In this document: piece after piece, positions 9,901-17,740 of the stretch
Position numbering within the stretch: position 1 is the first letter of the stretch
Layout of the letters: every line of letters begins with the position of its first letter
Assembly (NCBI GenBank): GCA_963697285.1
Contig: CAVONI010000011.1
Span: forward strand, 1,612,001-1,676,000
Length of the DNA stretch: 64,000 nucleotides
Source of the DNA: JAEUQQ01 sp963697285
GTDB taxonomy: Bacteria; Acidobacteriota; Vicinamibacteria; Vicinamibacterales; JAFNAJ01
Reading direction: 5' to 3'
The notes under the pieces: generated by a model
Databases searched by the model: none
Told to the model about the DNA's origin: nothing
Seen by the model: only the letters and a program-made list of their open reading frames with translations
Program-made: the position numbers and the translations under genes

Positions 9901-10385
9901 AGGCTGGTGATGTCACGACGCGTGCCCGTCACGATCGTCGGCAGGTCGGTGATCAGTTTCTCTGACATCGAACTCGAGGTGTTCGACGACACGTCGAGGT
10001 TCGAGCCCCGCACGACGACCTGCTCCTCGACGCCGCTGGGTTTGAGCGTGACGTTGACACTGAGCTGCGCGCCCGCGCGCAACTCGAGGCCGTCGGTCAC
10101 GGCCGGCGCAAAGCCCTCCTTCGACACAATCACGGAGTAGCCACCGCGCACGAGGTTTGGAAGGTTGAACAGCCCTTGGCCGTTGGAACGAATCTCGAGC
10201 ATCGTTCCCGTCTCGACCTGGATGATTTCGACCTTGGCATCGGCCACGACGGCACCGCTGCCATCGAGGACGAGGCCTTGAATCGTGCCGCGATCTGTCT
10301 GGGCGCGAGAGGGTGTCCCACTCGCCAGAACGAAGAGGACTCCAATCGCCGCGCACGCGATCGCACGTCGTGAATGAGCTCCCAT
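6927..10385 (-). CDS. Oar-like TonB-dependent receptor with carboxypeptidase-regulatory-like domain
   Basis: A 1,152-residue outer-membrane protein. A signal peptide (to about residue 28, PSRAQ) is followed by a Cna-B/carboxypeptidase-regulatory-like domain (residues 30-115, TIQGLVLDGSGAVVADAKVE). A plug domain and a long beta-barrel ending in the Phe-terminated strand LRATFSF come next. This is the acidobacterial/myxobacterial Oar-like class; unlike Bacteroidota SusC it has no SusD partner nearby. The ATG at 10385 follows GGGGGGA. A sigma70-like promoter lies 60-90 bases upstream and a strong terminator follows. Its neighbours suggest uptake of oligosaccharide released by the GH32 enzyme, but substrate assignment is by context only. 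Confidence 0.93.
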   Translation of the reverse strand: MGAHSRRAIACAAIGVLFVLASGTPSRAQTDRGTIQGLVLDGSGAVVADAKVEIIQVETGTMLEIRSNGQGLFNLPNLVRGGYSVIVSKEGFAPAVTDGLELRAGAQLSVNVTLKPSGVEEQVVVRGSNLDVSSNTSSSMSEKLITDLPTIVTGTRRDITSLLTNMPGFTGGTTFNPRANGANVGDTEVFIDGGRGSQLIQRGTVAEVGPSLDQVGEFSVVSNGFNAEYGGFGIWFSNVTIKSGSNTFRGSVFDNYGSDAFNARSYFQASKTEYKQHEGGVTIGGPVKLPGYDGKNKTFFFFSMGIFYSRAGSGGALITVPTEAFKRGDFSGLVNAQGQQIPIYDPLTTRPDGAGGYVRDQFPNNIIPANRISPAAQKILGYIPPPDLPGISNNFRDRKAPTWPSFDTYTPILKIDHNLTTSQRLSVMGTLQIRQRVLWGNPGSGLGDVPNWGDEQTNPLDWITDQKANSWKMRINYDNVLNSRMINHMTLAFDSYVNRGQNKTVGQDWSKNLGLTGIPADNGVFPGITFSGGTAAPVNFGRAYDEDWDDFAWTLSDSLTWSVGKHTFKFGGEAGVYGVDRFATGGVGGAYTFSNFTTSQPNAGSAFSTRGNAFASFLLGEVYQASALIPVETGLRFQRYAVFAQDEWRLTPRLSVSYGLRWDYQPVRTEVDDQLSTFDPSLPNPKAANLPGALAFTNTGNYGRNFQDNWLGGFGPRLGVVYAMNDKTSIRSTYGLYYNATALQTQVTPLGYTSTPLFVSPDNFTPVYNWNTAPFPQNFSRPPVEDPSFANGQAVFYDPPDGGRLPVVQSWTMGIKRELGLGFSIDASYIGSRSEHLALPPANSQVNYVPIEYLSLGNLLLQPITSPPAQAAGFTEPFPGFANQLGANTVAQSLKPYPQYTSVTSTSARLTEGKARYHSVQLRGDKRFTGGLALSSFLTWMSNKSNTNYTPQYPGDVSLRVDPGTPEWIFGASWAWELPFGRNRRYLSDASPVVSAIVSGWQFAGSLRYASGLPLVITTGNNLSPLGYGIKYANRIPDVDVYKDERKDFNPTTDRWLNSAAFAVPASFALGDTGGPLDDVRGFTQKSESLSITKAVEFGGSRRLIAGFDIVNPFNFVRWNDPNTNIASGAQFGSVTGTQAARTMQLRATFSF

Positions 10386-10754
10386 ACTGTCCCCCCATCA
10401 AGCGCAACCAGAGAGCCAAGAGCTCAGTAGTCCGCCGGTCGTGATGTATATGGCAATAATCGCTATATTGTCAACACGGTTAACACATAACTGTATAAAC
10501 AGATTGAAGGATCAGAGGGCTTACGAGGATCGATGCCTGAAATCGGGACACATCATCGGAAACAGGCCATTTTTCGCGACATGATAGGCGTCGAACGCCA
10601 CACGTACTCTCCCGGCGTACAGCCCGCCATCGCCGTATCTTCTCGATGAGATTACATTTCAACTGCAATGCGACTTGACAGGTTGGTCGCCATCGGCTGC
10701 ATAATCTGCCCGCTCCTGTCTTGGACCATGCACGGACAGCTCCGAGGAAACCAA
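10386..10754. other. Divergent promoter region between TonB receptor and aldehyde dehydrogenase
   Basis: The first 120 bases are strikingly AT-rich for this genome and carry the receptor promoter together with a TTGTCAA element (10468-10474), which also occurs in the conserved motifs at 13708 and 15379. The remainder (about 10500-10740) has no gene and no clear structure. Confidence 0.6.
10445..10474 (-). promoter_or_regulatory. Sigma70-type promoter for the TonB receptor gene
   Basis: On the minus strand TTGACA (10474-10469) is followed after 18 bases by TATACA (10450-10445), giving a predicted start of transcription near 10438, about 50 bases before the ATG. The -35 overlaps a TTGTCAA element found at other sugar-gene promoters in the window, so a repressor could act here. 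Confidence 0.6.
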
Positions 10755-12191
10755 ATGAAGATGCTGATTGGTGGTGAGCACGTCGATGCGGCGTCAGGTG
10801 AAACCTACGTCGTGCGAAACCCCGCAACCGGCGAGGAGATCGACACGGTCCCGCGGGGCGGCGCTGCCGATGTACATCGCGCGCTCGACTGGGCCAGGCG
10901 GGGCCGGAGTGTCATGGCAGGGCTGCCCGCGCATCGCCGCAGCGAGATCCTGCGACGCACCGCCGACTTGATCGGCGCCGAGTTGGAGGCCCTCACCCAA
11001 CTCCTCACGCGCGAGAACGGCAAGACCATCCGGCAGTGCCGCGCCGAGATGGTGACGACGCAACGGTTGTTCGTCGACTTCGCCGAGGAGGCGAAGCGCA
11101 TTCGCGGCAGCTACCTGCCGATGGACGGCGTTCCCGGGCTCGAGCACATGGTCGCCTACACCGTCCGGCAGCCCGTCGGCATCGTGGTCGGCATCATTCC
11201 GTTCAACTACCCCGCCGAGTTGTTTGCCCACAAGATCCCCGGCGCGATCGCCGCGGGTGCCTCGGTGATCGTCAAGCTCCCCGAGCAGTGTCCCCTGACC
11301 GTACTGCGCATCGGTGCGCTGCTCCTCGAGGCCGGTCTGCCAGCTGAGGGCATGCAGATGCTCACGGGCTTCCCCGTTGATCTTGGCGACGAGTTGGTCA
11401 CTAGCCCCGACGTCCGGTTGATCAGCTTTACCGGAAGCGCCGCCGCGGCCAGGGCCATCGCCGGGAAGGCCGCGCCCACGTTGAAACGGCTTGCCTTCGA
11501 ATTGGGTGGTACCGACGCGATGATCGTGCTCGACGACGCCGACCTGGACGCGGCAGCCGAGGCCGTCGTGCAAGGGCGCCTCACGAACGGCGCCGGCCAG
11601 ATCTGCTGCGCGGTCAAGCGCGTCCTGGTCCAGGACAGCGTCTACGACGCCTTCCTCGAGAAGCTCATTGCACGATCGGCCTTGATCAGGATGGGGGATC
11701 CGATGAGCGAGGACACCGATCTCGGCCCCCTCATCTCTGCCGCTGCGGCCGAACGCGCACACCAGCAGGTCGACGAATCGCTCCGCATGGGCGCTCGATG
11801 CGTGGCCGGTGGCCAGAAGGCGACGGGCAACTTCTTCTCGCCGATGGTGCTCGTGGACGTAACGCCCGACATGCCGGTCATGAAAGACGAGGTCTTCGCC
11901 CCGGTGGCGCCCGTCTGCCGCTTCTCGGACATCGACGAAGCGATCGCGATGGCCAACGACTCGGCGTATGGCCTCCAGTCGAGCGTCTTCTCGTCGAGCG
12001 TCAGCAACGCGCTCCGCATCGCCCACCGGCTCGAGGTCGGTGGGGTGGTCATCAACGGCCCGGGCGCGTTTCGACCCGGAAACGTGCCGTTCGGCGGCGC
12101 CAAGCAGAGCGGCATCGGCCGCGAGAGCATCGTCGATACGGTCCTCGAGATGACCGAAGAGAAGACCATCGTCATCAACAACGCCCTCTGA
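10755..12191 (+). CDS. NAD(P)-dependent aldehyde dehydrogenase
   Basis: A 478-residue cytoplasmic enzyme of the aldehyde dehydrogenase superfamily. Catalytic residues are visible: E249 in FELGGTDAM and C284 in GAGQICC. The cofactor segment IVVGIIPFNYPAELFAHK and the C-terminal PFGGAKQSGIGRES are also intact. The ATG at 10755 is chosen because GAGGA lies 7 bases upstream and the N-terminus MLIGGEHVDAASGETY matches the family; a longer frame from 10668 adds nothing conserved. It resembles dehydrogenases for alpha-ketoglutarate semialdehyde or other sugar-derived aldehydes. It lies divergent to the sugar receptor and next to sugar transporters, which supports a role in sugar or sugar-acid oxidation. 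A relic of a close paralogue lies at about 14.1 kb. Confidence 0.92.
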   Translation: MKMLIGGEHVDAASGETYVVRNPATGEEIDTVPRGGAADVHRALDWARRGRSVMAGLPAHRRSEILRRTADLIGAELEALTQLLTRENGKTIRQCRAEMVTTQRLFVDFAEEAKRIRGSYLPMDGVPGLEHMVAYTVRQPVGIVVGIIPFNYPAELFAHKIPGAIAAGASVIVKLPEQCPLTVLRIGALLLEAGLPAEGMQMLTGFPVDLGDELVTSPDVRLISFTGSAAAARAIAGKAAPTLKRLAFELGGTDAMIVLDDADLDAAAEAVVQGRLTNGAGQICCAVKRVLVQDSVYDAFLEKLIARSALIRMGDPMSEDTDLGPLISAAAAERAHQQVDESLRMGARCVAGGQKATGNFFSPMVLVDVTPDMPVMKDEVFAPVAPVCRFSDIDEAIAMANDSAYGLQSSVFSSSVSNALRIAHRLEVGGVVINGPGAFRPGNVPFGGAKQSGIGRESIVDTVLEMTEEKTIVINNAL

Positions 12192-12197
12192 TTGGGT

Positions 12198-12222
12198 CGG
12201 CAGCGGATCACTTCCGCTGCCG
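12198..12222. terminator. Stem-loop between convergent genes
   Basis: A perfect 10-bp inverted repeat (CGGCAGCGGA, 12198-12207, and its complement 12213-12222) with a 5-base loop starts 7 bases after the aldehyde dehydrogenase stop. There is no T-tract, so termination is inferred from position. Confidence 0.5.
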
Positions 12223-12315
12223 GTTCCCTCGCTGCCCCGCCCGGCCCGGCGACGTGCTCGCCCGGATCTGGGCGCTCCTCGACGTCACGTGCCCCGGTGG
12301 CGCCAGCCAGGTCCT

Positions 12316-13632
12316 TCAGGCCCGCTCCAGTGCGTGCGACACGCTCTCGAGCGAGCGTCCGCGCGTCTCGACCATCAGGGTGACCACGAAGAGCAACTGG
12401 AGCACCATCATCGCGAAGAACGCCAGGAAGATCGTCGCGGGCGCCAGCGATGACAGGAGCACCGGCATGACCAGAGTGAGCGCCGCCGCCAGCACCCAGT
12501 GCGTCGCGCTGCCCAACGCCTGTCCACGCGCCCGCGCGGCATTGGGGAAGATCTCGCTGATGTAGACCCAGATCACCGTGCCCTGCCCGATCGCATGCGC
12601 CGCGATGAACAGGAAGATGAAGGCGGGTACCGGGCCGTAGTGCTGTGTCGCGAATCCCCAGGCGACCGCGCCGAGCGACACGAGGTACCCGAACGACCCG
12701 ATCAGCATCAGCGCCCTGCGTCCCATCCGATCGATGAGGGCGATGCCGACGAAGGTGAAGATGAGGTTCGTCACCCCAATCCCGACGGTCGCCAGCAGGG
12801 CACCTCGCTGCCCCGTTCCAGCCATCTCGAAAATGCGCGGCGCGAAGTAGATGATCGCGTTGATGCCAGAGAGTTGATTGAACAGCGCGATCAGGAAGGC
12901 CAGCGTGATGGGGCGCGTGAAGCGTCCCGAGAGGAACTCGCCGAGCGAGATGCGTGGCTCCTCGACGCTCACCGCCGCGAGGATGGCGTCGGCATTGACG
13001 GCATCCGATCGGCACAGGATTGCGCGCGCCTCCTCCACGCGTCCCCGGTTCACCGCGAGCCAGCGTGGACTTTCGGGGATATAGCCCGTGGCCACGAGGT
13101 ACAGCACGGCCGGCACGGTCTCGACGCCGAGCATGTAGCGCCAGTCGTGCTCACTGAGGCCGCCGAGCAGCCAGTTCGACACGAACGCCGCCAGGATGCC
13201 CGCGACGATGTTGAACTGGAACAGTGCGACGAGCCGACCGCGCTTCTCGGCAGGCGCGATCTCGCTGATGTACGCCGGCGTGGCGATCGACGACATGCCG
13301 ATGCCCAGGCCGCCGATGAAGCGGAACAGCATGAACGAGATGGGATCCCAGGCGAGCGCGCTGCCGATTGCCGACACGGCGTACAACACGCCGATGCCGA
13401 TCAGTGTCGGTCGCCGGCCGTAGCGATCCGACGGAATCGCCCCCGCGATTGACCCGATGACCGTTCCCCACAGCGCCGACGAGATGGCCAGGCCGTGCAT
13501 CGTGTCGTCCATCTGCCACAAGCGCTGGACCGCCTGTTCGGCGCCGGAGATCACCGCCGTGTCGAAGCCGAAGAGAAACCCGGCCAGGGCGGCGGTGATA
13601 GACCAGAGCCAGGCGATGTTGTCGCGCCCCAT
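12316..13632 (-). CDS. MFS sugar porter (sugar:H+ symporter family)
   Basis: A 438-residue protein with twelve predicted membrane segments. It carries the sugar-porter signatures GFLFGFDTAVISGAE in helix 1, DRYGRRPTLIG after helix 2, PAYISEIAPAEKRGRL between helices 4 and 5, PESPRWL before the central loop, FNQLSGINAIIYFAP in helix 7 and DRMGRRALMLIG. It therefore belongs with XylE/GalP-like monosaccharide:proton symporters in the inner membrane. The ATG at 13632 follows AAGGAG. It converges on the aldehyde dehydrogenase gene. A conserved 37-bp motif (13702-13738) lies 70 bases upstream and is the likely control site. Confidence 0.93.
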   Translation of the reverse strand: MGRDNIAWLWSITAALAGFLFGFDTAVISGAEQAVQRLWQMDDTMHGLAISSALWGTVIGSIAGAIPSDRYGRRPTLIGIGVLYAVSAIGSALAWDPISFMLFRFIGGLGIGMSSIATPAYISEIAPAEKRGRLVALFQFNIVAGILAAFVSNWLLGGLSEHDWRYMLGVETVPAVLYLVATGYIPESPRWLAVNRGRVEEARAILCRSDAVNADAILAAVSVEEPRISLGEFLSGRFTRPITLAFLIALFNQLSGINAIIYFAPRIFEMAGTGQRGALLATVGIGVTNLIFTFVGIALIDRMGRRALMLIGSFGYLVSLGAVAWGFATQHYGPVPAFIFLFIAAHAIGQGTVIWVYISEIFPNAARARGQALGSATHWVLAAALTLVMPVLLSSLAPATIFLAFFAMMVLQLLFVVTLMVETRGRSLESVSHALERA

Positions 13633-13701
13633 GTGGTGCTCCTTCGCGGCCTCGCGCGCGTCATTGCGGCCACGGGCGCGTCACTATGGTTACAACTGGC
13701 G

Positions 13702-13738
13702 ACTACTTGTCAATGGCTAGACAATACAGGTCTGACAA
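13702..13738. promoter_or_regulatory. Conserved operator-like motif, copy A
   Basis: This 37-bp stretch matches 15373-15409 at 31 of 37 positions although the flanks do not align. It contains the interrupted palindrome TTGTC-8 bases-GACAA and the string CAATACAGGT. It sits about 70 bases upstream of the sugar porter start, and its minus strand contains TTGACA, which could be the -35 of that gene. A regulator binding site, perhaps for a GntR- or LacI-type repressor, is inferred. Confidence 0.55.
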
Positions 13739-14000
13739 ACTGGTGTCATACGCCTGATCACGGCGAGCCTCGCGCCACCACTGGACGATACCCGTGCACG
13801 CGCTCCCACAGCCGTCGCCAGAGGTCCGGATCACGCGTGCGGGTGTTCAATCCCTGTGACGCGCTCCGCTCGTCTTCGATATCGACGGTGCCGAGGGTAA
13901 CTACCTCGGACTGGGAAGCGCGCACGTGGCGTCCTCGGGGGAGCCGGCAGATCTGCCTATACAGATATTGTCAAATGAGCGCGTATTGGCCAGTTTGTTG

Positions 14001-14030
14001 TTGACACAAATCGCGCCAATTATCTATGGT
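14001..14030 (+). promoter_or_regulatory. Candidate promoter upstream of the second MFS transporter
   Basis: TTGACA (14001-14006) and TATGGT (14025-14030) are 18 bases apart. The following 5' leader of roughly 140 bases runs through the aldehyde dehydrogenase relic to the transporter start at 14178. A TTGTCAA element lies 30 bases upstream (13968). Confidence 0.45.
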
Positions 14031-14080
14031 TCATTGCTCAGATATGCCATGGCATCTGATCCCTGAGAACCAGCCGGGAG

Positions 14081-14140
14081 TGGAGGCGATCTGTCGCCAC
14101 CGTCCAGGAGATGACCGAAGAAGAAACGATCGTCGTTTAG
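14081..14140 (+). pseudogene. Relic of the 3' end of an aldehyde dehydrogenase gene
   Basis: In frame with the TAG at 14138 the sequence reads RSVATVQEMTEEETIVV. The intact dehydrogenase ends ESIVDTVLEMTEEKTIVI, so 12 of the last 13 aligned positions are the same or similar. Nothing upstream encodes the rest of the enzyme, and a promoter-like pair lies only 50-80 bases before it. The simplest reading is an old deletion that removed most of a paralogous dehydrogenase gene sitting just before the transporter. Confidence 0.6.
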
Positions 14141-14177
14141 CCACGTGATCTAACTCGCGTCCTGCGTCGGAGGGTCG

Positions 14178-15335
14178 ATGCTCATCTTTGCGGCATGTCT
14201 TGCGATCTTCGTGTACGGCATGGTGGCGTCCATGGTGGGCACCATCAACCCGGCCCTGGCTGCCAAGTTTCAACTCAACAACGTGCAGACGAGTTACCTC
14301 GCCCTGGCACAGGGCATTGGTCTCGTGGTCGCTTCGGTCTCGGTCGGGCCGTTGATGGACCGGCAGGGGAAGAAAGTGGGCCTGGTGCTGGGTCTCATGC
14401 TCGTGGCTGCCGCCATGCTGGCGCTGGCGACGGCTTCCGGATTCGCGGTCATCCTCGTCGCGATGATCGTGATGGGGATGGGCGGCGGAATCATCATCAC
14501 CGGCGCCAATGCCCTCGGCAGCGACGTCAGCGAATCACGGCGTGCCAGCGTGTTGAATTTTCTCAACATCTTCGTCGGACTGGGCGGGCTCGCCACGCCG
14601 TTCGTTGCGGGAAACCTGCTCGCCGGTGACGCCGTGCGGGTCGCGTATGCGGCCGCCGCGTTGACGATGGTCACGCTGCTCGTCCATCTGGCGCTGCGTA
14701 TTCCGCGTCCCGTGACGAGCGGGATTCCCCAGAAATCGAGCGCGGTGTTCAGGCAGCCGGTTCTTTATCTGCTGGGCAGCGCGACGTTTCTGTACACGGC
14801 GTGCGAGTTCGGCGTGTGGAACTGGCTGGTGAAGTACTTGATGACGCGCGGCGTGGATGCAACGACGGCCCTGAACGTCCTGTCGCTCGGCTTTGCGCTC
14901 GGTCTGCTCCTTGGCCGCGTTGCCGTGACGCCGATCCTGATCAAGGTGCCTCCCGCGACGGTGACGGTGACCGCGTCGGTTCTGATGGCGCTCACGACAT
15001 TTGCCATGCTGCAAGTCTCTGATGTGACCCTGCTTGGTGTGGTCGTGTTCCTGGCCGGCGTGGCGATGGCTCCCGTGTTTCCGACCACGGTCGCGATCGT
15101 GGGCGATTTGTTCAAGGAAGGCAGCGCGACGGCAATCGGGTTCACGATCACGTGCGGCTTCTCCGGCCTCGTCGTCAGTTCGCCGCTGATTGGCTGGCTC
15201 GCTGGTCCCGATCCGAGCGGGCTCGGGCGCGGGCTTCTCCTGCTCCCGGCGTTTTCGGTCGCCCTCTTGGCCGTCAATCTGGTGATTCGGCAGAAGCGCG
15301 CAGCTCTGCTCGCGATGTCGGCGGCGCCTGTCTGA
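14178..15335 (+). CDS. MFS transporter, FucP-like sugar permease family
   Basis: A 385-residue inner-membrane protein with about twelve hydrophobic segments. The pattern MDRQGKKVGLVLG after helix 2, a glycine-rich helix 4 (MIVMGMGGGIIITGANAL) and PVFPTTVAIVGDLF in the C-terminal half are typical of the fucose/glucose permease (FHS) group of MFS proteins. It is distinct from the sugar porter at 12.3-13.6 kb. The ATG at 14178 follows GGAGGG by 3 bases. An aldehyde dehydrogenase relic ends 38 bases upstream. The substrate is unknown, but the surrounding genes suggest a monosaccharide or sugar acid. Confidence 0.85.
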   Translation: MLIFAACLAIFVYGMVASMVGTINPALAAKFQLNNVQTSYLALAQGIGLVVASVSVGPLMDRQGKKVGLVLGLMLVAAAMLALATASGFAVILVAMIVMGMGGGIIITGANALGSDVSESRRASVLNFLNIFVGLGGLATPFVAGNLLAGDAVRVAYAAAALTMVTLLVHLALRIPRPVTSGIPQKSSAVFRQPVLYLLGSATFLYTACEFGVWNWLVKYLMTRGVDATTALNVLSLGFALGLLLGRVAVTPILIKVPPATVTVTASVLMALTTFAMLQVSDVTLLGVVVFLAGVAMAPVFPTTVAIVGDLFKEGSATAIGFTITCGFSGLVVSSPLIGWLAGPDPSGLGRGLLLLPAFSVALLAVNLVIRQKRAALLAMSAAPV

Positions 15336-15372
15336 TCTAGACGGACGCCATCAGATCGTGCGAGGCACCTGA

Positions 15373-15409
15373 ACTACTTGTCAACATCTAGTCAATACAG
15401 GTATGGCAA
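15373..15409. promoter_or_regulatory. Conserved operator-like motif, copy B
   Basis: Second copy of the 37-bp motif (31/37 identical to 13702-13738, same orientation), with TTGTCAA followed by CTAG and CAATACAGGT. It lies 110-150 bases upstream of the discoidin-like gene at 15522 and just after the permease gene. It may control the former operon. Confidence 0.5.
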
Positions 15410-15521
15410 GAGTGTATGCGCATTAGACCTCACATGGTGTAACATCTCGTCGGCGGGCGGCACGGGCATGGGCGCTGCCTTCCGCCTCGCGCGACACCAG
15501 CGTCACCTCTGAGGACTCCGA

Positions 15522-16193
15522 ATGATCACGCGCACCCTTGCCCTGACCACCCTGCTGGCCCTGACCCTCGCGCCGCTCGGCGCACAGCCCGGTCCGGGCA
15601 AGGAGGAGCTGAAGCTGAAGCTCCCCAGGCCCATGTTCACCGGTACCCCGACCAACCTCCGCAGCCCCAACCTCGAGGTCGTCACCGGCAAGCCGCGCGG
15701 GCCGTTCTACGTGCCGAAGGGCACCGTCCTGGTGTCGGCCAGGAAGAAGGTCACGTCGAGCGACATGCAGCCGGTGATCGGCGAACTCGACATGATCACC
15801 GACGGCGAGAAGGGCGGCGACGACGGGTATTTCGTCGAACTCGGGCCGGGGCCCCAGTGGGTCCAGATTGACCTCGGCGCACCGCACGCGCTTCACGCCA
15901 TCCTCGCGTGGCATTACCACAGCCAGGCGCGCGTCTACCGCGACGTCATCGTCCAGGCGTCGAACGACGCCACGTTCAAGGCGGGCGTCACGACGGTCTA
16001 CAACAACGACCACGACAACTCGTCGAAGCTGACGACCGGCAAGGACAAGGAGTACATCGAGGTCGCCGAGGGCAGGCTGTTCGACCCGAAGGGCGCGACG
16101 GGTCGCTACGTCCGGCTGTATTCGAACGGGAACACGACCAACGACCTGACCCACTACATCGAGGTGGAGGTCTACGGCACGCCCGCGAAATGA
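15522..16193 (+). CDS. Secreted F5/8 type C (discoidin-like) carbohydrate-binding protein
   Basis: A 223-residue protein with a signal peptide (MITRTLALTTLLALTLAPLG, cut near residue 22). One galactose-binding-like/discoidin domain spans residues 55-220, visible as MITDGEKGGDDGYFVELG, WVQIDLGAPHALHAILAWH and ATGRYVRLYSNGNTTND. Such domains bind glycans or cell surfaces. No catalytic domain is attached. It starts after GAGGACTCCGA and its TGA overlaps the ATG of the next gene (ATGA). It is therefore the first gene of a four-gene operon with an Agl23-like protein, a GT2 enzyme and ApbE. Confidence 0.85.
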   Translation: MITRTLALTTLLALTLAPLGAQPGPGKEELKLKLPRPMFTGTPTNLRSPNLEVVTGKPRGPFYVPKGTVLVSARKKVTSSDMQPVIGELDMITDGEKGGDDGYFVELGPGPQWVQIDLGAPHALHAILAWHYHSQARVYRDVIVQASNDATFKAGVTTVYNNDHDNSSKLTTGKDKEYIEVAEGRLFDPKGATGRYVRLYSNGNTTNDLTHYIEVEVYGTPAK

Positions 16194-17740
16194 GACGTGC
16201 GAGCGTCGGCGCGGTCCTCGTGCTGGCATTGACGGTTGGCATCGGCCTCCGCGGTGCGCAACTCGACGCGCGTCCCATGCATCACGACGAGGCGAACCAG
16301 GCGGTCAAGTTCGGCGCCCTGCTCGAGCGCGGCGAGTATCGGTACGACGCCCTCGACCATCATGGTCCGACGCTCTACTACCTGTCGCTGCCAGCCGCGT
16401 GGATGCGCGGTGCGCACACGCTCGCCGCGCTCGACGCGCCGACCCTCCGCGGCGTGACCGCGGCCTTCGGCGCGGCAACCATCGTCCTCCTGCCGCTGCT
16501 GTCGGCCGGCATCGGCCGCACTGCGGTGGCGGCCAGCGTCGTCCTGATGGCGCTCTCGCCCGCGCTGGTCTTCTATTCCCGGATGTTCATCCAGGAGACA
16601 TTGTTCGCGTGCTTCGCGCTGGCCTTCGTGATCGCGATCGGACGCGTCGCCGTCGGCGGGCGGCCGTGGTGGTCGATGCTGGCGGGCCTGGCTGGCGGCC
16701 TGGCGATCGCCACCAAGGAAACCGCGGTCATCGTCCTGCCGGCGGCCCTCCTTGCCTGCGTGATCGCCAGGCGATCACTCGGACCTGCCCGGCGCGAGCT
16801 CGCGTCGCCCGACGGCCGGTGGCTGGCCGCGGGCGCCGTGCTGGCCGCGGGCATCGCCGCCCTCTTCTTCTCGTCATTCCTCGCCTTCCCAGGGGGCATG
16901 CTCGAACCCTTTGCCGGGATCGGCACGTACCTCGATCGCGGGGTCGCCCCCGCGAGCCACGCACAGCCGTGGCACTACTATCTCGGCCTGCTCGCGTACT
17001 CCTCGTCGGGTGGCCTGACGTGGAGCGAGGGTCTCGTGCTCGTGCTGGCGGTCGCGGGGATGGGCGCCGCGTGGTGCCGGCCCGACCTCGCGCACCCGGC
17101 ACGCACGTTCCACGCGCGCCATCTCGCCTGCTCCGCCGCACTCACACTCGGGATCTTCTCCGCGATCCCGTACAAGACCCCCTGGAACGTGCTGCCATTC
17201 CACGTCATCCTGGTCGCGCTCGCGGGAACGGGGTTCGCGTGGCTCGTTCACGTCACCCGGTCACGCTCCCTGCGTGCCGCGGTCGTCGCCGGGTTCGTTG
17301 TCGGGTCACTGCACCTCGGTTGGCAGGCCTGGCGCGCCGCGGTGACCTACGCCGCCGACCCGCGCAACCCATACGTCTACGCGCAGACCGTGCCCGACGC
17401 CGTGCGCATGGCCGGCCGCATCCAGGCACTCGCCGCGCAGCACCCCGACGGTGATGGCATGCGCGTGTCGGTCGTTGCGCCGCCCGACGAGCAGTGGCCG
17501 CTCCCGTGGTATCTCCGGACGATGCCGCACGTCGGCTACTGGACGTCGCCCGGCGATGCCGCCGTGCTCGAGGCACCGGTCGTCGTCGCCGCACTGGCAC
17601 ACACGGGCACGCTCGACAGGGCGCTCGGCGACCGCTACGTGTCGGAGTTCTACGGTCTGCGGCCAGGCGTCCTGCTGGCCCTCTACATCGAGCGCGGGTT
17701 GTGGGATCGCCTGCTGGCCCACGCGCCGGGCACACCGTGA
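16190..17740 (+). CDS. Agl23-like (TIGR03663 family) polytopic membrane glycosyltransferase
   Basis: A 516-residue membrane protein with about ten hydrophobic segments. The N-terminus shows the acidic loop motif RPMHHDEANQAVKFG and DHHGPTLYYLSLP, the hallmark of the GT39/PMT-related TIGR03663 (Agl23) family. These proteins are thought to act with a polyprenyl-phosphate sugar donor on the outer face of the membrane. The downstream GT2 gene encodes the sort of enzyme that could make that donor. It overlaps the discoidin gene at its start and the GT2 gene at its end (GTGA), so the genes are probably translated together. Confidence 0.85.
   Translation: MRRASVGAVLVLALTVGIGLRGAQLDARPMHHDEANQAVKFGALLERGEYRYDALDHHGPTLYYLSLPAAWMRGAHTLAALDAPTLRGVTAAFGAATIVLLPLLSAGIGRTAVAASVVLMALSPALVFYSRMFIQETLFACFALAFVIAIGRVAVGGRPWWSMLAGLAGGLAIATKETAVIVLPAALLACVIARRSLGPARRELASPDGRWLAAGAVLAAGIAALFFSSFLAFPGGMLEPFAGIGTYLDRGVAPASHAQPWHYYLGLLAYSSSGGLTWSEGLVLVLAVAGMGAAWCRPDLAHPARTFHARHLACSAALTLGIFSAIPYKTPWNVLPFHVILVALAGTGFAWLVHVTRSRSLRAAVVAGFVVGSLHLGWQAWRAAVTYAADPRNPYVYAQTVPDAVRMAGRIQALAAQHPDGDGMRVSVVAPPDEQWPLPWYLRTMPHVGYWTSPGDAAVLEAPVVVAALAHTGTLDRALGDRYVSEFYGLRPGVLLALYIERGLWDRLLAHAPGTP

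Noticed and set aside
10668..10754. Upstream extension of the aldehyde dehydrogenase to the ATG at 10668
   Set aside because: The 29 extra residues are not family-like, while a good ribosome site precedes the ATG at 10755.
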